From Lentisphaeria bacterium UBA1724 (GTDB lineage: Bacteria > Verrucomicrobiota > Lentisphaeria > Oligosphaerales > Oligosphaeraceae): a stretch of DNA of 28,863 bases. The notes beneath the pieces were generated by a model that searched no databases, was not told the origin of the DNA, and saw nothing but the letters and a program-made list of their open reading frames with translations. Within the stretch, counting starts at the first letter, position 1; the number at the start of each line of letters is the position of its first letter. The DNA lies in NCBI GenBank assembly GCA_002315885.1, contig DCIO01000009.1, positions 38,832 through 67,694 on the forward strand, read 5' to 3'. The position numbers and the translations under genes were made by a program. This document shows positions 23,731 through 28,863 of the stretch, one piece after another.

Positions 23731-24311
23731 GGACGGCACGCTCCCTGGAAGTCCAATAGCCAATTGGCACCCGCCAGCAAGTCGGGGACGACGCACTCCG
23801 CTTCAGGAAGAATCTCCTGTGTGGCGGTCTTGATCTGGATGGCGTGGAGGCCAACGGCCTTCGCCAATCTCAGATCCCCGGAACGGTCACCTGCCATGGC
23901 GGAGCCATTCTGCAACGTGTTGAAATCACGGATGGCGGCGTCATAGAGTCCCGTGGCGGGTTTGCGACAGGGACAGCCCTCGTCCTTGTTGTGAGGACAA
24001 TAATATGATGCGTCCAGCTGTACGCCTTCGTTAGCCAGGAGTTCTTCCATGCGCTTGTGGACGGCATCCAGTTGGGGCAGGGTGATTCTGCCGCGTCCGA
24101 TACCGGACTGATTGCTGAGGAGGATAAGGCGATAGCCTGCCTGACGCAGGAGCCGCAGTGCCTCGCCCGCATTGGGATAGAGTTCCATTCCCTCAGGCGT
24201 ATTGCGGTAGGGCAGGTCGGGTATCAGCGTGTCATCTCGGTCCAGGAAGAATGCGGGATGCGCTTCCGTCTGGGGAAAGACGGGTGTGAGATAGGATAGA
24301 AGCGGTGTCAT
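23727..24311 (-). CDS. gmhB: HAD-type D-glycero-D-manno-heptose-1,7-bisphosphate 7-phosphatase-like protein
   Basis: This 194-residue protein belongs to the GmhB/histidinol-phosphatase branch of HAD phosphatases. The nucleophile motif is FLDRDDTL with D24 and D26, motif II is LLSNQSGIGRG, and GDRSGDL carries the late acids. The zinc-loop signature CPHN...CPCRKP (C105, H107, C113, C115) is characteristic of GmhB. GmhB removes the 7-phosphate in ADP-heptose synthesis for LPS. The usual DRDG is DRDD here. It overlaps both coaC and mfd by 4 bases, so the three are translationally coupled. Histidinol-phosphate phosphatase is the main alternative. Confidence 0.85.
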   Translation of the reverse strand: MTPLLSYLTPVFPQTEAHPAFFLDRDDTLIPDLPYRNTPEGMELYPNAGEALRLLRQAGYRLILLSNQSGIGRGRITLPQLDAVHKRMEELLANEGVQLDASYYCPHNKDEGCPCRKPATGLYDAAIRDFNTLQNGSAMAGDRSGDLRLAKAVGLHAIQIKTATQEILPEAECVVPDLLAGANWLLDFQGACRP

Positions 24312-24847
24312 TCTTCGGACATGGCGGACAGGGCCGCGGATAGAATTTCACTCACTTCCGACATCCGGCCCACGCCCGCTTCGCCACAGGCAACGCGGCC
24401 TTCCGCAGGACCCACGAAGCGCACCCCACGCTCTTTGAGAATGCGAACATTCTCCTGGGTGGCGGGATGACGCCACATCCGGGGATTCATGGCAGGAGCC
24501 ACAATGACGGTTCCCTCGTGGGAAAGATAGAAGGTGGAGAGGGAGTCGTCCGCAATGCCATGGGCCATCTTCGCCAGGATATTCGCTGTGGCGGGGGCAA
24601 TCAATAGCACTTTGGTCTCCAGCGCCAATTCAATGTGGCGGGGTTGCCAGGAGGGCGAATCCCACAGGGAGACTGTGACGGGGGACTTGGAGAGGGTCAG
24701 GAAGGTCTGAGGAGCTACCAGATGGGTGGCACTCTCGGTCATCATGACACGGACTTCCACGCCATGCTGACGGAGTTGGCTGGTCAATTCCGCCGCCTTG
24801 TAGGCCGCAATCGACCCTGTGACGCCCAAAACAAGAAGGTTTTTCAT
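24308..24847 (-). CDS. coaC: Phosphopantothenoylcysteine decarboxylase, stand-alone flavoprotein
   Basis: The enzyme decarboxylates 4'-phosphopantothenoylcysteine in coenzyme A synthesis, using FMN. The 179 residues match the CoaC/Dfp flavoprotein domain: VTGSIAAYKAAEL (9-21), HIELA with H71 as probable base, APATANILAKMAHGIADD, PAMNPRMW with N121, and ACGEAGVGRM with C154. H71, N121 and C154 correspond to the known active-site His, Asn and Cys of the family. The usual bacterial CoaBC fusion would continue with a CoaB synthetase domain, which is absent. The next gene starts immediately (ATGA overlap). CoaB must be encoded elsewhere if this is the CoaA-pathway enzyme. UbiX-like or peptide-decarboxylating relatives are less likely. 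Confidence 0.88.
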   Translation of the reverse strand: MKNLLVLGVTGSIAAYKAAELTSQLRQHGVEVRVMMTESATHLVAPQTFLTLSKSPVTVSLWDSPSWQPRHIELALETKVLLIAPATANILAKMAHGIADDSLSTFYLSHEGTVIVAPAMNPRMWRHPATQENVRILKERGVRFVGPAEGRVACGEAGVGRMSEVSEILSAALSAMSEE

Positions 24848-25128
24848 GGGATATTCAAAAGAAAATGATGTTCCACGCGTAATTCTTTAAAATATAACCC
24901 ATGAAGAACCCATCGGATACACTTGGAGTCTTGGGGAGCTTATATCAGGAATCGCAGGAATCGCGAATCAAAAATCAAGAATTGAATTGGCGTAATGCGG
25001 TGGAAAAATCGTAAGGAAAGACTATATTAACCCTCTTGCCGTCAGAAATGCGGGAAAATTATGCGTTTTTGCGTCTTTCCTGTATGCGAAGTGCGGCAGA
25101 CGGTGTACATTATGCGCCGCGCCATTTT
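24848..25128. promoter_or_regulatory. Divergent intergenic region before tRNA-Lys and coaC
   Basis: This 281-base gap separates the minus-strand coaC operon from the plus-strand tRNA. A possible plus-strand promoter is TGGAAA (25001-25006), 16 bases, TATATT (25023-25028). On the minus strand an AT-rich stretch near 24888-24896 could hold the coaC -10. A 37-codon open frame at 24901-25014 has no ribosome-binding site and no recognisable features, so I do not call it a gene. Confidence 0.3.
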
Positions 25129-25204
25129 GGGATGGTAGCTCAGTCGGTAGAGCATTGCACTTTTAATGCAGTGGTCACGGGTTCGAATCCCGTCCATCCC
25201 ACCA
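25129..25204 (+). tRNA. tRNA-Lys (anticodon UUU)
   Basis: A complete cloverleaf is visible. The 7-bp acceptor GGGATGG pairs with CCATCCC. The D arm is GCTC/GAGC. The anticodon arm is TTGCA/TGCAG with loop CTTTTAA, giving anticodon TTT. The T arm is ACGGG-TTCGAAT-CCCGT. The CCA end is encoded (25202-25204). It reads AAA/AAG codons. It lies 51 bases upstream of rpmB on the same strand and is probably co-transcribed with it. Confidence 0.97.
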
Positions 25205-25255
25205 TTTTCTTTGAATTCTTTTGTAACTAACCATCAACTCAGTGAGGTATTAATC

Positions 25256-25483
25256 ATGGGAGCAGTCTGCGAGATTTGCGGCAAGCACAAGGCCAGTGGC
25301 GGTCACATCACCCGCCGCGGTTTGGCGAAGAAGAAGGGCGGTATCGGTATGCACGTGGTGAAGAACACCAAGCGTGAATTCAAGCCCAACCTGAAGAGCG
25401 TCCGTGCTGTCGTGAATGGCGGCGTGAAGCGCCTGACTGTCTGCACCGCTTGCCTCCGTTCTGGCAAGGTCGTGAAGGCCTAG
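25256..25483 (+). CDS. rpmB: 50S ribosomal protein L28
   Basis: The 75-residue protein is a large-subunit ribosomal component. It carries the L28 opening MGAVCEICGKHKASGGHITRRG and the motif TKREFKPNLKSVRAVVNGGVKRLTVCTACLRSGKV. Two CxxC pairs (CEIC and CTAC) identify the zinc-binding (C+) form. The ATG at 25256 is preceded by a good TGAGG at 25243-25247. Upstream in-frame codons would run into the tRNA and are not used. It sits between tRNA-Lys and an intrinsic terminator. Confidence 0.97.
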   Translation: MGAVCEICGKHKASGGHITRRGLAKKKGGIGMHVVKNTKREFKPNLKSVRAVVNGGVKRLTVCTACLRSGKVVKA

Positions 25484-25529
25484 TCCAAAAAACTGAAATA
25501 GGGCCATCGATCCCTGATTCATTTCGGTC

Positions 25530-25571
25530 AAGACGGCCACGCGTATCCGTGGTCGTCTTTTTTCTTTTTTT
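25530..25571 (+). terminator. Intrinsic terminator after rpmB
   Basis: A 12-bp stem, AAGACGGCCACG (25530-25541) with CGTGGTCGTCTT (25548-25559), closes on a 6-base loop and is followed by a T-rich run to about 25571. It stands 46 bases past the rpmB stop and only about 10 bases before the rpe start codon. Confidence 0.9.
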
Positions 25572-25581
25572 GCAGATTATC

Positions 25582-26280
25582 ATGGCAGACGCGATTCAGA
25601 AGAACAAGTTATTCACCCAGTGGCCCCAGGAACGCATCCTGGTGGCGCCATCGTTGTTGGCGGCGCGATATGACCGCCTGGCAGAAGAGGTGGCGGCGGT
25701 GGAAAAGGCAGGCGCGGAAGTCCTGCATCTGGATATCATGGACGGGCATTTTGTCCCGAACCTCTCTTTTGGCGCGGATTTGGTGAAAGCCCTGCGTCCT
25801 GCCTCCGAGATGCTCTTTGATGTGCATCTGATGATTACGGATCCCATCAAATACGCCCCCCGTTTCCGTGCCGCTGGCGCAGACCACATCACCTTCCATG
25901 TGGAGGTCTTGGAAGATTCCGCGAAGGTGATCGATGCAATTCACGCCCTCGGTTGCACGGCAGGCATCTCCCTGCGTCCCGCCACTCCAGTGGAGGCGGT
26001 ACTGCCTTATCTGGACAAGGTGGAGATGGTGCTGGTCATGACGGTGGAGCCCGGCTTCGGCGGCCAGTCCTTCCATGGGGAGCAGCTCCCGAAGATTCAG
26101 AAGCTCCGTGCGGCGATTGACGCCATCGGCAAGCCCATCCGCCTGGAAGTTGATGGCGGAATTGCGAAGGAATCCGCAGCGCTGGTGCGTCAGTCTGGTG
26201 CGGATGTCCTCGTGGCGGGTTCCAGCGTTTTCCGGGCGAAAGATGGCGACTATAAGAACGCCATTGACGTCCTGCGATAA
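25582..26280 (+). CDS. rpe: Ribulose-phosphate 3-epimerase
   Basis: The enzyme interconverts ribulose 5-phosphate and xylulose 5-phosphate in the pentose phosphate pathway (cytoplasmic, metal-dependent TIM barrel). Its 232 residues show VAPSLL (21-26), LHLDIMDGHFVPNLSFG with H49 and D51, DVHLMI with H82, VLVMTVEPGFGGQSF, and LEVDGGI with D191. These are the family's metal ligands and catalytic acids. I chose the ATG at 25582, although the frame stays open to 25450 across the terminator. No clear Shine-Dalgarno precedes it, and a terminator stem-loop ends about 10 bases upstream, so expression may depend on read-through or on processing. Confidence 0.96.
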   Translation: MADAIQKNKLFTQWPQERILVAPSLLAARYDRLAEEVAAVEKAGAEVLHLDIMDGHFVPNLSFGADLVKALRPASEMLFDVHLMITDPIKYAPRFRAAGADHITFHVEVLEDSAKVIDAIHALGCTAGISLRPATPVEAVLPYLDKVEMVLVMTVEPGFGGQSFHGEQLPKIQKLRAAIDAIGKPIRLEVDGGIAKESAALVRQSGADVLVAGSSVFRAKDGDYKNAIDVLR

Positions 26281-26319
26281 TTTTCATTTCTCTACAATCC
26301 TTAACCCCTCATCACAACG

Positions 26320-28773
26320 ATGTTCATTTCCCACTTCAACCGCTACTTTGAAAAGCACGCCAAGCTGACCTACTTCGTTCTACTTGTCATCATCATCGCG
26401 ACCTTTGTGATTTTCGTCACTCCCGGCAGCATGAATGGTGGCAATCAGCGTGGCATCAAGGACTTTGGCGAGATGTACGGCAAGACCCTCTCGGTTGAGC
26501 TGATGCAGAAAGAGATGGCCAAGACCACCCTGTCACTGTGGATTAGCAATCCCCAGTTCTTCGGCGCCGACTTCTCCAGCCAGAAGACGGGGCTCTTCCA
26601 GGAGACTCTCAACCGCATGCGCGTTCTCCACTATGCCAAGGAGAAGGGGCTGGACAAAGTCACTGACGACGAAATCCGCGCTCGCATCCAGAAGATTGAG
26701 TTGATCCAGGAGAATGGCGTCTTCAGCAAGACTGCCTTTGAGAATTTGATTGAGACCGTGAAGGGCCGTCTTGGCATGCTTCCCGTGGAATTCGACCAGG
26801 TTGTCCGTGAGATGGTTATCATGGAGCGGGTGATGGAAGATATCCGTGGTCGTGTTGCGGTCTCTGACAGCGATGTGGATGACATGCTGGCTCTCTTCAC
26901 CCTGAAATCCGCCGTGGTCGGCATTTCCGCGAAGGATGCGGAGCCCACCGAGGAAGATATCCAGAAGTTCTTTGCGGAGCGCAAGGCGGAGATCAAGCTG
27001 CCCGAGTCCAAGAGCGCTCTGGCCGCCATCTTCCAGTATGACGCAGTGCGTGCCGCCATGGGCACCGCGGCAGTTCCCACTGCCGCCGAGATTGAACAGC
27101 GCTACAATGCCAACAAGAACACCATCTACAAGGAGCAGACTCTGGAGCAGGCCACGGATGCCATCCGCGAGGCCCTCTCTGGCGAGAAGGTCCGCGCCAC
27201 TGCCCGTACCAAGGCAATGGATTTGAGCAAGGCTTTCCAGAATATGGTCCAGGACGAGAGCCAGGATGCCCGTCAGGTGCGTTTTGCTGGCGAGGCGGTG
27301 AAGGCGGGTGCTTCCATCACCGAGACTGGCGTGGTTTCTCTGGACAATGTGATTAGCGGCTTGGGCGTCCAGGAGCGTCTGGCTGATGCCATCCGTCGGG
27401 TCCCTGAGCTGGGCGGTGTGACTTCCCTGATTGTTGCTGACAAGTATGCCGCCGTTGCCATGGTGACCGCCGCCCAGGCGACCCAGATGCCTGATGCTCT
27501 GCCCGAATTGAAGGCGACTGTCGATCCTCTGCGTCGCATCATCTCCGAGGCCATCATCCGCGAGAAGGCCCTGGCATTCTTCACTGCCAATGTCAAGACT
27601 CCCTACGACAATTTCATGACCCAGGCTGAGGCTCTGAAGAATGACAAGAGCATGTCTGCCGAGCAGAAGCAGCAGGCGCTCTATATGCTCCAGGGCACCA
27701 TGGACAGCCAGTTGGTGATGCGCTTCTACATCCCCGAACAGCGCTCCTTCGCCCAGGTGACCTTTGCTCCCGAGGCATACGCCGACCAGGTCGTCGCCGC
27801 TACTGAGGAAGAGATTGCCGCCGCGTTCGAAGCCAAGAAGGATACCGATTACAAGGACAAGGCTTTGGCTGATGTGAAGGAGACGATTGCTGCCGATTTG
27901 AAGGCCGCCGCCGCCCGCAAACTGGCTGACGAGGCCGCCGCACAATTCGCCGAGAAATACTCCACCGCTTTCTGGGCCGCCAAGGACGCCAATGCGGATA
28001 CCCAGGGCGATGTACTGCTGGAGAAGATGGCTGGCGAAGTCGCCCAGGCGAAGTTCGAGCGCATCTTGAAGCTGGATGTGACCCGCGCCAATGCCTCCAA
28101 CAGCGAGGTGCTCTACTCGGTCTTCCAGGCTACTTTGACCAGCCCTGTTGCGGGTCCCGTGATTGGTCTGGACGCCAGCTATGTCATCTGCCTGACTGGT
28201 ATCGAGGAGGCGAAGCTGGCGGATCCCGCCACCAGCGCCGAGTACTACAGAGCCTTGGAGCAGTCCTATCGCCAGAACATGGAGATGGCGGCCGCCGAGA
28301 AGCGCGCCCAGGATGAAGTCAAACGCATGACCGACGCCCTGGCCGCCAATGGCAATGACTTCGCCGCTGCCGCTGGCGAGCTGAAGTTCGCCGAACTCCC
28401 CGCGTTCAGCGTGAACGACATCTATAACCAGACCGAAGCCGTGAAGGAGTTCCAGAAGCAGAGCCAGGTCTCTCCCGTCAGCTTCGTGAACGAACTCAGC
28501 AAGCTCAAGGCCGCAGGCGCATTCCTGGCTCCCCAGAAAGCCCAGCAGGTCTTTGGTCAGGGCATCGTCCTGCCCATCGGCTATCAGGTCATCTACGTCG
28601 CCGACCGCAAGGTGGTGGAAAAGACCGATGCCAATGCCGCCGAGTGCGAGAAGATCAAGGCGCAGCTCCTGGCTACCAAGCAGAACGAAGAACTCAACAA
28701 CTTCTTCCAGACGCTGATTGAGCAGTCCGGCACCGAACTGCGCATGGATACCCCATACACAAGCGCTGAATAA
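26320..28773 (+). CDS. PpiD/SurA-like membrane-anchored periplasmic chaperone
   Basis: This 817-residue protein has the PpiD layout: a short cytoplasmic N-terminus (MFISHFNRYFEKHAK), one membrane helix at about 15-34, then a long periplasmic part. The SurA N-like region follows (GKTLSVELMQKEMAKTTLSLW, then LFQETLNRMRVLHYAKEKGLDKVTDDEIRARI). Beyond about residue 220 come alanine-rich helical and strand modules. Two similar helical modules stand out at about 253-307 (AEIEQRYNANKNTIYKEQTL) and 494-550 (EEIAAAFEAKKDTDYKDKAL), each followed by a segment resembling a PPIase-type domain. I cannot see a convincing parvulin active site, so it is probably a chaperone for outer-membrane or secreted proteins and not a prolyl isomerase. 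It begins 39 bases after rpe, without a clear ribosome-binding site. Confidence 0.82.
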   Translation: MFISHFNRYFEKHAKLTYFVLLVIIIATFVIFVTPGSMNGGNQRGIKDFGEMYGKTLSVELMQKEMAKTTLSLWISNPQFFGADFSSQKTGLFQETLNRMRVLHYAKEKGLDKVTDDEIRARIQKIELIQENGVFSKTAFENLIETVKGRLGMLPVEFDQVVREMVIMERVMEDIRGRVAVSDSDVDDMLALFTLKSAVVGISAKDAEPTEEDIQKFFAERKAEIKLPESKSALAAIFQYDAVRAAMGTAAVPTAAEIEQRYNANKNTIYKEQTLEQATDAIREALSGEKVRATARTKAMDLSKAFQNMVQDESQDARQVRFAGEAVKAGASITETGVVSLDNVISGLGVQERLADAIRRVPELGGVTSLIVADKYAAVAMVTAAQATQMPDALPELKATVDPLRRIISEAIIREKALAFFTANVKTPYDNFMTQAEALKNDKSMSAEQKQQALYMLQGTMDSQLVMRFYIPEQRSFAQVTFAPEAYADQVVAATEEEIAAAFEAKKDTDYKDKALADVKETIAADLKAAAARKLADEAAAQFAEKYSTAFWAAKDANADTQGDVLLEKMAGEVAQAKFERILKLDVTRANASNSEVLYSVFQATLTSPVAGPVIGLDASYVICLTGIEEAKLADPATSAEYYRALEQSYRQNMEMAAAEKRAQDEVKRMTDALAANGNDFAAAAGELKFAELPAFSVNDIYNQTEAVKEFQKQSQVSPVSFVNELSKLKAAGAFLAPQKAQQVFGQGIVLPIGYQVIYVADRKVVEKTDANAAECEKIKAQLLATKQNEELNNFFQTLIEQSGTELRMDTPYTSAE

Positions 28774-28789
28774 GGTAGATTTCTAGCGC

Positions 28790-28840
28790 AAAAAAAAGAC
28801 TGTAGTCGCCTCGCTTTGAGGTGCTACAGTCTTTTTTTTT
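28790..28840 (+). terminator. Strong intrinsic terminator, probably bidirectional
   Basis: An A-run plus GACTGTAG (to 28805) pairs with CTACAGTC followed by a T-run (to about 28840). An inner CGCCTC/GAGGTG stem closes on a short loop. Because A-tract and T-tract pair on both sides, it can terminate transcription from either strand. It lies 17 bases past the ppiD-like stop. Confidence 0.9.
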
Positions 28841-28863
28841 AGGACTTATAGGACTTATAGGAC
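28841..28863. repeat. 9-bp tandem repeat at the window edge
   Basis: The unit aggacttat occurs twice and is followed by a third partial copy (aggac), where the window ends. It starts immediately after the terminator T-run. The full length cannot be seen. Confidence 0.7.

Noticed and set aside
24901..25014. A 37-codon open frame upstream of tRNA-Lys
   Set aside because: It has no ribosome-binding site, no recognisable features, and internally repetitive DNA.
26533..27945. A 470-codon open frame on the minus strand
   Set aside because: It is antisense to the ppiD-like gene and its composition (Leu/Gly/His-rich) fits a mirror of an Ala-rich coding strand.

Overview
The window looks like a chromosomal segment of a Gram-negative bacterium. 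It encodes lipoproteins, an outer-membrane polysaccharide export (OPX) domain, a PpiD/SurA-like periplasmic chaperone, a GmhB-type heptose phosphatase and exported glycoside hydrolases. The gene mix (a GH127/DUF1680 enzyme and large GH20-like and beta-helix hydrolases inserted among housekeeping genes, unusual surface-polysaccharide fusions, many short intergenic repeats, few clear Shine-Dalgarno sites) suggests a member of the PVC group, perhaps Lentisphaerota or a neighbour. That placement is inference from gene content only.

Region 1 (about 1-10,850, minus strand) is a surface-polysaccharide cluster read right to left. It holds a lipoprotein related to DUF3089 hydrolases, a membrane sugar-phosphate transferase that would start the repeat unit, a three-part nucleotidyltransferase-like/left-handed-helix/pol-beta-type nucleotidyltransferase fusion, a 982-residue fusion of a Wzz-like co-polymerase with a degenerate tyrosine-kinase-like domain and a Wza-like export lipoprotein, a Wzy-like polymerase/ligase, an acyltransferase, a GT8-like glycosyltransferase and a GT2 glycosyltransferase. 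Most junctions overlap or are only a few bases apart, so this is one operon that continues off the left edge. A palindromic repeat element lies at its left end and supplies the GT2 stop codon.

Region 2 (about 10,850-12,450) is an AT-rich gap, then a divergent pair: a minus-strand protein with a C-terminal helical/HTH-like domain, and a plus-strand small lipoprotein with a good sigma70-like promoter and a structured leader.

Region 3 (about 12,450-24,850, minus strand) mixes housekeeping and glycan-degradation genes. Reading right to left: coaC, a gmhB-like phosphatase, mfd, tsaC, GH127, a GH20-like enzyme, a GH28-like beta-helix protein, aat. The first three overlap by 4 bases each. Three tandem 31-bp hairpins separate mfd from tsaC. 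An intrinsic terminator and a CACAAAA-type repeat tract separate GH127 from GH20.

Region 4 (about 25,100-28,863, plus strand) holds tRNA-Lys(UUU), rpmB, an intrinsic terminator, rpe and a large PpiD/SurA-like chaperone, closed by a strong, probably bidirectional terminator and a 9-bp tandem repeat at the window edge.

The most unusual content is in the polysaccharide cluster: inner-membrane co-polymerase and outer-membrane exporter in one reading frame with an internal lipoprotein signal, and a sugar-nucleotidyltransferase relative fused to an intact-looking pol-beta-type nucleotidyltransferase. No CRISPR array, transposase, integrase or rRNA was seen.
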